A stretch of 17,776 nucleotides of DNA, taken from positions 1 through 17,776 of the forward strand of contig CATZYB010000028.1 of assembly GCA_958426095.1 (NCBI GenBank), given 5' to 3'. Every line of letters starts with the position of its first letter. The first letter of the stretch is position 1. The notes below the pieces were generated by a model. It was not told where the DNA came from. It saw nothing but the letters and a program-made list of their open reading frames with translations, and made no database searches. This document shows, piece after piece, positions 6,623-14,567 of this stretch. Origin of the DNA: an uncultured Lachnospiraceae bacterium (lineage in GTDB: Bacteria > Bacillota > Clostridia > Lachnospirales > Lachnospiraceae). A program made the translations under genes and the position numbers.

Positions 6623-7221
6623 ACAAAATTATTACTATCGGACGGGAATTTGGCAGCGGAGGCCGAGAGTTGGGAAGGCGTTTGGCAGAAGAACTGAAAA
6701 TTGCCTACTACGACCAGGAAATCATTACGGAGATTGCAAAGAGGACGGCCTTGTCTGAGCAATACGTACAGCACATCACGGAACACAAACCTATCGCGTT
6801 GTTTCCCATACACATTGGGCGAAGCTTCTATCCCACTGTGAATCCTGTTTTGCAGCAGAGCCATACACTGTATCGGGAGCAAAGAGAACTGATTCTGGAA
6901 CTGTCTGAAAAAGCAGATTGCGTGATTATTGGAAGGTGTGCGGATTATATTCTGCAAGAAAAGAACCCATTTCGGATTTTCGTATACGCGGATTTGGAAA
7001 GCAAAATGGCTCGTTGTCGGGAGAAGGCTCCGGAACAGGAACATCTGACTGACAAAGAGTTAAAACAACACATTCTGGAGATTGACAGAAACCGGGCGAA
7101 ATATTATGAATTTTACACAGAGAAAAAGTGGGGAGATAAGCTGAACTATGACATGTGCATCAATACAAGCCGCCATTCCATAAAGAAAATCGTGCCAGTA
7201 ATCGCAAAATTATTTCAATAG
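6619..7221 (+). CDS. Cytidylate kinase-like family protein
   Basis: 200 residues. The N-terminus MNKIITIGREFGSGGRELG (P-loop region residues 8-18) is the hallmark of the cytidylate kinase-like (Cytidylate_kin2) family; it has no lysine in the usual Walker A position, as is normal there. Further family features are LAEELKIAYYDQEII, CVIIGRCADYIL at about residues 95-106, RIFVYADLESKMARC, and the lid-like IDRNRAKYYEFYTEKKWGD. The true substrate in this family is not established; the housekeeping Cmk is a different protein. Coupling to a MATE pump by a 4-bp overlap is notable and suggests work on, or sensing of, the exported compound, but this is only inference. Confidence 0.85.
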   Translation: MNKIITIGREFGSGGRELGRRLAEELKIAYYDQEIITEIAKRTALSEQYVQHITEHKPIALFPIHIGRSFYPTVNPVLQQSHTLYREQRELILELSEKADCVIIGRCADYILQEKNPFRIFVYADLESKMARCREKAPEQEHLTDKELKQHILEIDRNRAKYYEFYTEKKWGDKLNYDMCINTSRHSIKKIVPVIAKLFQ

Positions 7222-7228
7222 ATCATGC

Positions 7229-7306
7229 CGGAGGACGCATAATCGCAATTATGTAGTCAGAGAAGGTATCGAGTGCGCTCGACTATCATGATCGGGCGCA
7301 CTTTTT
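7229..7306 (+). ncRNA. Riboswitch-like leader B with terminator (guanidine-IV candidate)
   Basis: Second copy of the RNA at 4681-4785, without the extra hairpin: CGGAGGAC (7229-7236); hairpin CATAAT-CGCA-ATTATG (7238-7253); TAGTC (7254-7258), whose GTC pairs with GAC 7234-7236; GAAG (7262-7265); TCGAGTGCGCTCG (7269-7281); then the terminator's 3' arm and T-run. The apical CGCA (7244-7247) complements TGCG at 7274-7277. Compared with copy A, the loop ATCGCAAT is identical while the stem pairs differ but stay paired, which is covariation evidence for RNA. It lies between the kinase-like gene and the ABC exporter, so it should control the exporter. Class assignment is inference. Confidence 0.7.
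7273..7306 (+). terminator. Intrinsic terminator of leader B
   Basis: A 10-bp stem with one T-G pair (7273-7282 and 7292-7301), 9-nt loop, followed by TTTTT (7302-7306). It ends about 43 nt before the ABC gene start, as expected of an attenuator. Confidence 0.8.
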
Positions 7307-7348
7307 ATGTCTCTTTGAAAGAACTATGATTTGAAAGGAAATAAGATT

Positions 7349-9085
7349 ATGAAACTGATATTGCAATTTTTAAGACCACATCGAAAGCTGTGTGTCCTTA
7401 CGATTCTACTTTTAATTATTGATGTAGCGGGTGCGCTATTTATTCCCACGTTGGCCGCACAGATGTTGAACCAGGGTACTTCCGGCGCTTCTTTTGAAAT
7501 GCTTCTGAATACCGGGTTGCAAATGGCGGCCGCCTCCGTATTGTCAGGCTTGTGCGCCATCCTTGGCGGTTATGCTTGCGCTACTTTATCTGCGCGGGTA
7601 AGCAAAGATATGCGGGTTGCCATCTACAATAAGTCACTAAAACTTTCTATTTACGACTTCCGGCATTTTGGTTCCGCGTCCATTACCACCCGAACCATAT
7701 CGGATATTACAACCATCCAATATGCTCTGACCAGCTTTATTCAGATGGTGCTTCCGGTTCCGATTATCTTTGTCTTGGCATTGACACTTTCATTCAGCTT
7801 GAATGTCCAAATCGGGTTTATTTTGCTGGCGGTTGTAGCGGTTGTTCTAATTTTGGCACTCCTGATTATGCGAAGTGCTGCACCTTTGTTCCAGAAGCTG
7901 CAAAAATTGCTGGATCGCATGACGACAATTCTTTTGGAAAATATTACGGGAGTTCGTGTTGTGCGCGCTTTTAATAATGAAAACCGTGAGGAAAACCGGA
8001 TGGGCGATGCTTTTTCTAACTACGCGGAAACTTCCATTAAGGCAAACCGACGCTATGCCAATCTGGATGGATTGTCCTTCCTTTTCATCAATCTCTTTAT
8101 TGTTATCGTTTACTGGCTCAGTGGCGGGCGAATCAGCACGGGTAGTCTCCAAATCGGAGATATTACCGCAGTGATTGAATACGCCATGATGGTATTGTTT
8201 TTCTTGATGATGGCGCAGATGGTTCTGCTGTCTATGCCCCGCGCTTTGGAGTGCTGCAATCGTGTACGAGAAGTTTTAGAGCACTCGCCGGAAATCCAGG
8301 ATATGGTTACAGAAGATCCGGCAGAGTCCATTCAACAAGGGGACGAAGTATTAACATTCCGGGATGTTTCTTTCCGTTTTGCTGATGCGGAAGCAAATAC
8401 GCTCAGCCATCTGGATTTTGTTTGCCGACGCGGGGAAACAACAGCGATTATTGGCGGAACCGGCAGCGGAAAATCTACGATAGCTTCCCTTATTCTGCGT
8501 TTTCATGACGTTACAAAGGGTTCCATTTGCCTAAACGGCACAGACATTCGCCAAATGACCCAGAATCACCTGCGAAACCATTTAGCCTATGTGCAGCAGA
8601 AAGCGTGGTTGTTTTCCGGCACCATTGCAGAAAATCTTCGCTACAGCAATAAAAACGCCAGTGAGGCGGAACTGCTGCACGCAGCCGATGTTGCGCAGGT
8701 CGGCGATTTCATTCGTTCCTTGCCAGACGGTCTAAATTCTTTTGTGGCTCAGGGCGGAACCAACTTTTCCGGCGGGCAAAAACAACGGCTTTCCATTGCC
8801 CGCGCATTAGTAAAGAAACCGGAGTTATACATTTTTGATGACAGTTTTTCGGCCTTGGATTTTAAGACAGACACGGCGCTTAGAAAAGCACTGGCATCTG
8901 AAACAAAAACAGCCGCCGTGCTTATCATCGCACAACGTGTCAGCACCATTCAGCACGCAAGCCAGATTATTGTTTTACATGAGGGGCAGGCAGTTGGGAT
9001 TGGAACCCACGATGAGCTGCTTCAAAACTGTCCGGTATACCGGGAAATTTACGAATCCCAGACAAAGGAGGCGCAGGAAGTATGA
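7349..9085 (+). CDS. ABC exporter half-transporter with degenerate ATP site (BmrC-like)
   Basis: 578 residues from ATG 7349, after GAAAGGAAATAAG. Residues about 1-310 form a six-helix exporter membrane domain; the C-terminal part is a nucleotide-binding domain with Walker A GGTGSGKST (369-377), signature FSGGQ (473-477) and Walker B YIFDDS. The catalytic glutamate is replaced by Asp498 and the switch histidine by Gln529 (AQRVSTI). Such substitutions mark the partner that contributes the inactive site in heterodimeric exporters such as BmrCD, LmrCD and TM287/288. The next gene overlaps by 4 bp and has a canonical domain, so the two form one heterodimeric multidrug exporter in the membrane. Expression probably depends on leader B. 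Confidence 0.93.
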   Translation: MKLILQFLRPHRKLCVLTILLLIIDVAGALFIPTLAAQMLNQGTSGASFEMLLNTGLQMAAASVLSGLCAILGGYACATLSARVSKDMRVAIYNKSLKLSIYDFRHFGSASITTRTISDITTIQYALTSFIQMVLPVPIIFVLALTLSFSLNVQIGFILLAVVAVVLILALLIMRSAAPLFQKLQKLLDRMTTILLENITGVRVVRAFNNENREENRMGDAFSNYAETSIKANRRYANLDGLSFLFINLFIVIVYWLSGGRISTGSLQIGDITAVIEYAMMVLFFLMMAQMVLLSMPRALECCNRVREVLEHSPEIQDMVTEDPAESIQQGDEVLTFRDVSFRFADAEANTLSHLDFVCRRGETTAIIGGTGSGKSTIASLILRFHDVTKGSICLNGTDIRQMTQNHLRNHLAYVQQKAWLFSGTIAENLRYSNKNASEAELLHAADVAQVGDFIRSLPDGLNSFVAQGGTNFSGGQKQRLSIARALVKKPELYIFDDSFSALDFKTDTALRKALASETKTAAVLIIAQRVSTIQHASQIIVLHEGQAVGIGTHDELLQNCPVYREIYESQTKEAQEV

Positions 9086-10863
9086 ACCAAACTTTAAAAA
9101 AGAACAATCAAAGCACCATTGTTCGGCTGTTCAGCCAACTAAAAGGCCAGCGTATTCGGCTTGCAATTGTTTCTGTTTCGATTCTTATTTATGTCGGATT
9201 TAGCATTTGGAATCCGATGTACAGCGCACAGGTTATCGACCATCTGTGGCAAAGTATTCAAGCTGCCTGGAACAATGGGACGCCGTTTTCCATTACATGG
9301 ACAAATATGGGGAGAGAACTGACGCAACTGACGCTCCAATATCTCTTCACTTGGATTTTCTACTATATGCAGTCCTATTTGATGTCCAACGTGGCGGAGA
9401 GCCTGAATCTGGAGCTACGAAAACAGATTGCCAGAAAGTTGAACCACCTGCCGCTGCGCTTCTTCGATCAGAATAAGTCGGGTGAAATTTTGAGCCGTGT
9501 TACCAGCGATCTGGATAAGATTTCGGAAGTGCTTCAAACCGGTCTGCTAAAGCTATTGGTGGCGATTGGAACAGTAATCGGTTCTTTAGTGGTTATGTTC
9601 TACTACAGCATTTCGCTAACCTGTATTTTCCTTGTTTTTATGTTGGTCAGTATGCTGATTACACGAATTGTGGCAAAGAAAAATCTAAGCTGTGCTGCGG
9701 AACGGCAGGAAGCGGTCGGAAAACTAACCGGTATTGTGGAGGAATATTACAGCGGCAGAAATGTAATTAAAGCTTACAATCATGAAGCAGAAAGCGCAGA
9801 GCAAGTCGCCGCGGCCGCAGAAAAAAACCGTGCTGCGGCGCAGAAAGCTGATTTTTTGACCAACTGTGTGAATCCTATGATTCGCCTTCTAACGCGGTTG
9901 GCCAATGTGGTAATTGCAATGATTGCAGGAAAAGCCATGCTGGACGGTGCAATGACAGTAGGTGTTGTGCAGGCGTTTTTCCAATATATCAACCAGACGG
10001 CAGAGCCTTTAACCGAGGCTTCCTTTATGATTAACTCCCTTCAGTCAGCTTTGGCTTCTGCAAAGCGCACCTTTGAACTTTTGGATGACGAGGAAGAAAT
10101 TGCTGATCCTGTACATCCGGCTTTTTTGGAACGGGCAAAAGGGCGCATTGCCTTTGAAAACGTCAGCTTCGGTTACAATCCCGGCCATATGCTGATGAAG
10201 AATATCAACTTTGAAGCGAAACCCGGTCAAAAAATTGCTGTGGTGGGCAGTACCGGCGCAGGCAAGACAACGCTGGTCAATCTGCTTATGCGCTTCTATG
10301 AGGTGAACGGCGGTAACATCAAAATTGATAATGTGAATGTTGCCGAAATGACGCGAAGCGGTCTAAGAAAGAACTTTGGCATGGTGTTGCAGGATACTTG
10401 GCTATTTGGCGGCACTGTAGCAGAGAATATAGCTTACAGTAAACCGGACGCTACAAGAGAAGAGATTGTTGCAGCAGCAAAAGCGGCGAAGGTTGATTAC
10501 TTTATCCGCACTATGCCACAGGGCTATGATACCATGCTGGATAACGATGCCGCAAACCTCTCAGTAGGCCAAAGGCAATTGATTACCATTGCTCGCGTAT
10601 TCCTTTGCAATCCGCCAGTAATTATTCTGGACGAAGCAACGTCCAGCGTAGATACGCGAACAGAAGCGGAAATTGGCAAGGCAATGAAAAAATTGATGAA
10701 CGGAAGAACCAGTTTTGTCATTGCACACCGTCTTTCTACAATTCGAGATGCGGATATGATTCTGTTCATGGAGCAAGGAAATATTATCGAGCAAGGGAAT
10801 CATAAGGAACTGCTGAAAAAGAATGGGGCATATGCATCCCTTTATTACAGCCAGTTTGAATAA
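9082..10863 (+). CDS. ABC exporter half-transporter with canonical ATP motifs (BmrD-like)
   Basis: 593 residues; the ATG overlaps the previous stop codon (ATGA). An N-terminal six-helix membrane domain (about 25-330) includes LPLRFFDQNKSGEILSRVTSD, the conserved coupling region of exporters. The nucleotide-binding domain has Walker A GSTGAGKTT (389-397), signature LSVGQ (493-497), Walker B IILDE with catalytic Glu518, and switch His549 (IAHRLSTI). The signature reads LSVGQ instead of LSGGQ. With the degenerate partner upstream it forms a heterodimer with one strong ATPase site. Substrates are likely drugs or toxic small molecules. Confidence 0.94.
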   Translation: MNQTLKKNNQSTIVRLFSQLKGQRIRLAIVSVSILIYVGFSIWNPMYSAQVIDHLWQSIQAAWNNGTPFSITWTNMGRELTQLTLQYLFTWIFYYMQSYLMSNVAESLNLELRKQIARKLNHLPLRFFDQNKSGEILSRVTSDLDKISEVLQTGLLKLLVAIGTVIGSLVVMFYYSISLTCIFLVFMLVSMLITRIVAKKNLSCAAERQEAVGKLTGIVEEYYSGRNVIKAYNHEAESAEQVAAAAEKNRAAAQKADFLTNCVNPMIRLLTRLANVVIAMIAGKAMLDGAMTVGVVQAFFQYINQTAEPLTEASFMINSLQSALASAKRTFELLDDEEEIADPVHPAFLERAKGRIAFENVSFGYNPGHMLMKNINFEAKPGQKIAVVGSTGAGKTTLVNLLMRFYEVNGGNIKIDNVNVAEMTRSGLRKNFGMVLQDTWLFGGTVAENIAYSKPDATREEIVAAAKAAKVDYFIRTMPQGYDTMLDNDAANLSVGQRQLITIARVFLCNPPVIILDEATSSVDTRTEAEIGKAMKKLMNGRTSFVIAHRLSTIRDADMILFMEQGNIIEQGNHKELLKKNGAYASLYYSQFE

Positions 10864-10880
10864 AGAATGGAGGAAAGCAG

Positions 10881-11047
10881 ATGAAACGATCATTACTCAT
10901 AGGATTTTTAGCATTATTAGGAACTATTTGTGGGATAGCAATCATCATCGTGGGGGTGAAATCTTTTCGCAGGGGAAAAACAAGCATCTGATCGGATTGA
11001 TTGCAGTTGATATCTTAGGAGGTATCTCATGCGGTGCCTCCCATTGA
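10881..11047 (+). pseudogene. Small two-helix membrane protein, apparently frameshifted
   Basis: ATG 10881 follows GGAGGAAAGCAG. The frame runs 36 residues to a stop at 10989-10991: one hydrophobic helix (LLIGFLALLGTICGIAIIIVG) followed by basic KSFRRGK. Adding one A in the run GGGGAAAAA (10972-10980) would join it to the overlapping frame NKHLIGLIAVDILGG onward, which reads a second hydrophobic segment and stops at 11045-11047, giving about 54 residues with two helices. I therefore read it as a small membrane gene with a homopolymer frameshift, or else a sequencing error. It is the last tightly spaced gene after the exporter. Function unknown; the shorter 36-residue form could still be made. 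Confidence 0.5.
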
Positions 11048-11118
11048 TATTGCATAGGTAGAAGTTTTTTGAAGGGCAGAAGCTGTTTGGGGAGTATTGT
11101 AACGGAAGGAGAAGGAAA

Positions 11119-11310
11119 ATGAAAATCGGTATTGTAGATGTAGGCGGCGGTCTGCGAGGCGTATATGCTGCCGGAGTGTTTGATTACTGTCTGGATAAAG
11201 GAATCCAATTTGACCTTTGTATCGGTGTATCAGCGGGAAGCGCAAATGTAAAGCGTTTCTATGAAAAGGGACGCCGGGATGCAAAGGCTATACAAGCATT
11301 TATAAAATAA
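11119..11310 (+). pseudogene. Patatin-like phospholipase remnant with internal deletion
   Basis: 63 residues after AAGGAGAAGGAAA. It starts like an intact bacterial patatin: the oxyanion-hole glycine motif VDVGGGLRG (residues about 6-14) and the nucleophile elbow GVSAGSAN (about 37-44, serine in GxSxG). Family members are around 280-300 residues, and the catalytic Asp motif (DG[GA]) should follow well downstream. Here the elbow runs straight into KRFYEKGRRDAKAIQAFIK, which resembles the C-terminal end of the family. An in-frame internal deletion is the simplest explanation, leaving a start, a stop and both termini but no complete catalytic dyad. It is probably inactive. Confidence 0.7.
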
Positions 11311-11330
11311 ATGGTGCAGTGATATTCAAC

Positions 11331-11355
11331 AGAAAATAGGAAAGTAGTATTTTCT
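11331..11355. repeat. AT-rich inverted repeat before the adaptor gene
   Basis: AGAAAATA (11331-11338) and TATTTTCT (11348-11355) are perfect inverses around a 9-nt centre. AACA just outside on the left and TGTT on the right partly extend the symmetry. It could be an operator or weak hairpin; no -35/-10 pair is convincing here. Confidence 0.35.
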
Positions 11356-11394
11356 ATTGTTCAGAGAATGGCTAAAGCAACGAGGAGGATGTAT

Positions 11395-12603
11395 ATGAAA
11401 AAAAGCATGATTCTTATAGCGGCGGTTCTGTTGCTGTCAATACTGTCCGGATGCGGAAAGCAGCCGGCTGGGGAGGCGTCGGTTCAATCGGTTTCCATGA
11501 TCTGTGGAATTGGCTCCGTGGGACGGGTGGACCGTTTTGCCGGGGTGGTAAATCCCCGCAGCGAGACTGAAATCAAAAAGGACGAGGAAAAAACGATTGC
11601 CGAAGTCAGGGTTCAGGCAGGAGATGAAGTCATCGCAGGCCAGGTGCTGTTTACTTACGATATGGAGCAGGTACAATTTAATCTGGAAAAAGCCAGACTG
11701 GAACTGGAGCAGCTAAAAAATACCGTGACGGCGAAGCAAAACGAGAAGACTGCCCTGGAAAAGGAAAAAGCATCCGTCGGCGCCGATCAGCAATTATCTT
11801 ATACCTTGGAAATCCAGGAAGCAGATGCTGCGATTCTGGAAACCAATTATAATATCTCCTTAAAAGAAAAGGAGATTCAGAAGATGGAAGACGCACTCAA
11901 TAATCTGGAAGTTAAGAGTCCGGTCAACGGACGGGTTCAGAACATCAATGAAACAGGCGCCACCGACAATAATGGAAATCCCCTGCCTTATATGACGATT
12001 ATGGAGACCGGCACCTGGCGAATCAAAGGATATGTCAATGAAGAGAACGCTTCCGCCTTGGCGGAAGGAACCAAAGTGCTTATCCGCTCACGGGTGGATG
12101 AGCAGACCTGGAGCGGGAGTATTACTAAAATTGACTGGGAAAGCGCTTCAAAGGCAGGCAGTTCCAGTGAGGAAACTTCTGATGATGTAACCAGCTCCAA
12201 CAAATATCCCTTTTACATCGAGTTAGACAGCGATGAAGGCCTCATTTTGGGCCAGCATGTCTATATTGAACCGGATTACGGGCAGGAAGCAGAACAAGGG
12301 CAGGCGCAGCTTGAACTGCCGGCCTACTACATCAACGATGCCGACGGTTCTCCCTGGGTTTGGACGCAAGGCGACAATGGCCGCTTGGAAAAACGGAGTG
12401 TGACCCTTGGGGAATACAATCAGGATGCAGATGCCTATGTGATTGAAAGTGGATTGACAGCAGAGGATTACATAGCTTTTCCTTCAGAGGAACTGAAGGA
12501 CGGTATGAAGTGTGTGGAATTTGATGCGGCATCCCAACCGGCGGCCGGAGATGCGGCTGACGCACCGGAAGAATCCGTGGAAGCGGGGGTGGTGGAAGAA
12601 TGA
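11395..12603 (+). CDS. HlyD/MacA-like efflux adaptor lipoprotein
   Basis: 402 residues from ATG 11395 after CGAGGAGGATGTAT; in-frame ATGs 27 and 6 bp upstream lie before or inside that site. The N-terminus is a lipoprotein signal peptide with lipobox LSGC (Cys20). A split biotinyl-lipoyl-like domain flanks a coiled coil: IAEVRVQAGDEVIAGQVLF at about 65-83, helices about 86-170 rich in Glu/Lys/Leu, and LEVKSPVNGRVQNINETG after it. A beta-barrel region and an acidic, Ala/Glu-rich tail follow. Gram-positive proteins of this kind pair with MacB-type ABC transporters in export of peptides or drugs. The stop overlaps the ATPase start by 4 bp (ATGA). Confidence 0.88.
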   Translation: MKKSMILIAAVLLLSILSGCGKQPAGEASVQSVSMICGIGSVGRVDRFAGVVNPRSETEIKKDEEKTIAEVRVQAGDEVIAGQVLFTYDMEQVQFNLEKARLELEQLKNTVTAKQNEKTALEKEKASVGADQQLSYTLEIQEADAAILETNYNISLKEKEIQKMEDALNNLEVKSPVNGRVQNINETGATDNNGNPLPYMTIMETGTWRIKGYVNEENASALAEGTKVLIRSRVDEQTWSGSITKIDWESASKAGSSSEETSDDVTSSNKYPFYIELDSDEGLILGQHVYIEPDYGQEAEQGQAQLELPAYYINDADGSPWVWTQGDNGRLEKRSVTLGEYNQDADAYVIESGLTAEDYIAFPSEELKDGMKCVEFDAASQPAAGDAADAPEESVEAGVVEE

Positions 12604-13142
12604 TTTTGGAAATGCATGATATTTGCAAAGACTATCCCATGGGGCGGACGGTCGCCTCGGTATTGAAGCACATCGAGCTTCAGGTACAGGAAGGAGAATA
12701 TCTGGCAATCATGGGGCCATCCGGTTCCGGGAAAACTACGCTGATGAATCTGATCGGCTGCCTGGACACACCAACTTCCGGCAGCTATCTGCTGGGAGGA
12801 CAGGATATTACGGCGTACGGCGACAACCAGCTTTCTGAGGTTCGCAATCGGGAGATTGGTTTTGTATTCCAATCTTTCCATCTGATGCCAAAGCTCTCTG
12901 CTTTGGACAACGTGGCCCTTCCGTTGCTTTATCGGGGAGTCAAAAAAGCAGAACGCCGCAATCTGGCCAGGCAGGCATTGGAAACGGTTGGCCTGGGGGA
13001 ACGGCTGGATTACCGACCGGATCAGCTTTCCGGCGGCCAGTGCCAGCGGGTGGCTATTGCCAGGGCCATCGTAGGCAGCCCAAAGCTACTTTTGGCCGAT
13101 GAACCCACGGGAAATGCGGACTTAGTAAAACGGACATCATAA
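12600..13142 (+). pseudogene. MacB/LolD-type ABC ATPase, truncated by the integrated element
   Basis: 180 residues where about 225-250 are normal. Visible motifs: Walker A GPSGSGKTT (39-47), Q-loop region GFVFQSFHL, signature LSGGQ (about 143-147) and Walker B LLLADEPTGN (about 163-172). The family sequence should continue with LD and later the switch histidine; instead it ends ADLVKRTS and a stop that overlaps the convergent recombinase gene by 6 bp. The last residues are therefore element DNA. Without the switch region the product cannot be a working ATPase. The rest of the gene and the permease should lie beyond the other end of the element. Excision could restore it. Confidence 0.88.
13110..13142. 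other. Probable left attachment junction (attL)
   Basis: Host-like coding similarity of the ATPase stops just after the DEPTGN codons (about 13099-13116), and the recombinase stop codon is at 13137-13139, so the crossover must lie in or near this interval. Large serine recombinases use a 2-bp core with short imperfect flanks, so the core cannot be fixed without the other end. Confidence 0.6.
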
Positions 13143-14528
13143 AAAAACAATGTCCATTTTACCGTCTTCGTGAAGGGTTATGGACTGAACAAAAGACTTC
13201 CAGAACGCCGCCTTTTCTTCATAGCTGAACGTCTTATACACGTCTTCCCATTCCTGCGAAAGAAATTCCTTCAAAGCGTTCACGTCCTTATGCGGGACGG
13301 CTGCGGCTGCGTTAGATTCCTGAAGCTGTGCCTGAAGCTGTTCATATTCCTTTTTATACATATCCTTGTCGATCAGATCATCAAGGAACAATTCATATAG
13401 CTTTTTCAGTTTCGCCCGGATCCGGTTCGCTTCCGCTGCGGGATCCTTTGTCTGCGGACATTCCCCGTCAACCTCATATTCCGCGATGTAGTCCGCAAGC
13501 GCCGGACGGATATTTGCAAGCATATTTTCTTCAATCAGTTCTTCCCGGTATGATTTATTACGGTCGCAGCAGTGCATAGAATAATGCTGATTACAACGGT
13601 ATGCGCGATACTCACATTTCTTTCCGTCGGCACGTTTCCGGACGGTGGTTTGACACGTCATGTTATGCCCGCAGTCTGAACAGATAAGAAGCCCATTGAA
13701 GATATATGTTCGCGTCCGGCTATTCCTGACATCACGCTTCGCAAGAATCTGAATCCGGTCAAAGCGTTCCGGATCAATGAGAGCCGGACAGAAATCTTTG
13801 ATTCCACGGTATTCCCCTTTATACAGAGTATTCCGAAGGCTGCGGACGATGGTATCATGGCAGAGCCGGGGAAGCTGGTATTTCTCTTTTAAGTACATGA
13901 GCGTCCCGCGCTTGCTATTGGTCGCTTCAAAGTGGTCGAACAGATCCAGCGCAAACTGTTTCCATTCCGGATCAATAATTACATGCTTTTCTGGATCCAG
14001 TTTCAGCCCACGCGGAAGACTGCCCGACAGGTATGTTTTATTTTTTAGTTTATATTCAAAGACATCCTTTATACGGTCACTGTCCCGGTCACATTCATCC
14101 TGTGCGACGGAAAGACGGATGTTAATGTGAAGCCGCCCGTTCGTCGTGGTCGTGTCATATGATTCCGTGACGGCTTTCCATTGGACGCCGTTTGCTTCCA
14201 GTATTTCCTGAATCCGATGATAGTCCCCGATATTGCGGAACCATCGGTCAAGTTTCGTGAAGATAATCAGATCGAAGTCGTGGCGTTTCACGCCGTCCAG
14301 AAGCCGGACAAATTCTTTCCGCTTCGTGTATTTCTTCCGGGCGGTCAGTGCTTCATCGACGAACGTATCAACAAGGATCAAATGGTTATTCAGGATGAAA
14401 TCGTCAAGTATTTCGTTCTGGGCTTCCAGCGTGTCGCCGTGCGCCACTTGGTCGTCATGGCTGCAACGGATATATTTTGCAACACGCATTCCGTACAGTT
14501 CCGGACAGGACTGTGTATAAAATGCCAT
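13137..14528 (-). CDS. Large serine recombinase (integrase)
   Basis: 463 residues. The N-terminal resolvase domain contains YIRCSHDDQ with the catalytic serine (about residue 23), LEAQ, and IIFTKLDRWFRNIGD (the LDRxxR motif). The Recombinase domain follows (LPRGLKL, about 160-260), then a zinc ribbon (CSDCG at about 295-299, with later cysteines YRCNQHYSMHCC) and a C-terminal coiled coil (about 365-425). The start at 14528 follows GGGGGCGAATTT; an ATG 13 codons later at MRVAKYIRCS is an alternative. Enzymes of this family integrate and excise phages or conjugative elements with short att sites. It ends at the truncated ATPase gene, so it defines one end of the element. Confidence 0.95.
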   Translation of the reverse strand: MAFYTQSCPELYGMRVAKYIRCSHDDQVAHGDTLEAQNEILDDFILNNHLILVDTFVDEALTARKKYTKRKEFVRLLDGVKRHDFDLIIFTKLDRWFRNIGDYHRIQEILEANGVQWKAVTESYDTTTTNGRLHINIRLSVAQDECDRDSDRIKDVFEYKLKNKTYLSGSLPRGLKLDPEKHVIIDPEWKQFALDLFDHFEATNSKRGTLMYLKEKYQLPRLCHDTIVRSLRNTLYKGEYRGIKDFCPALIDPERFDRIQILAKRDVRNSRTRTYIFNGLLICSDCGHNMTCQTTVRKRADGKKCEYRAYRCNQHYSMHCCDRNKSYREELIEENMLANIRPALADYIAEYEVDGECPQTKDPAAEANRIRAKLKKLYELFLDDLIDKDMYKKEYEQLQAQLQESNAAAAVPHKDVNALKEFLSQEWEDVYKTFSYEEKAAFWKSFVQSITLHEDGKMDIVFL

Positions 14529-14567
14529 AAATTCGCCCCCATTCTAAAAAAATGTATAAAAAATAAA

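Noticed and set aside
11029..11061. 10-residue leader peptide MRCLPLILHR after AGGAGG
   Set aside because: The same bases form the end of the restored second helix of the small membrane gene; no terminator or attenuator follows.
13170..13579. Plus-strand frames within the recombinase gene
   Set aside because: Opposite-strand shadows of a clearly coding serine recombinase.
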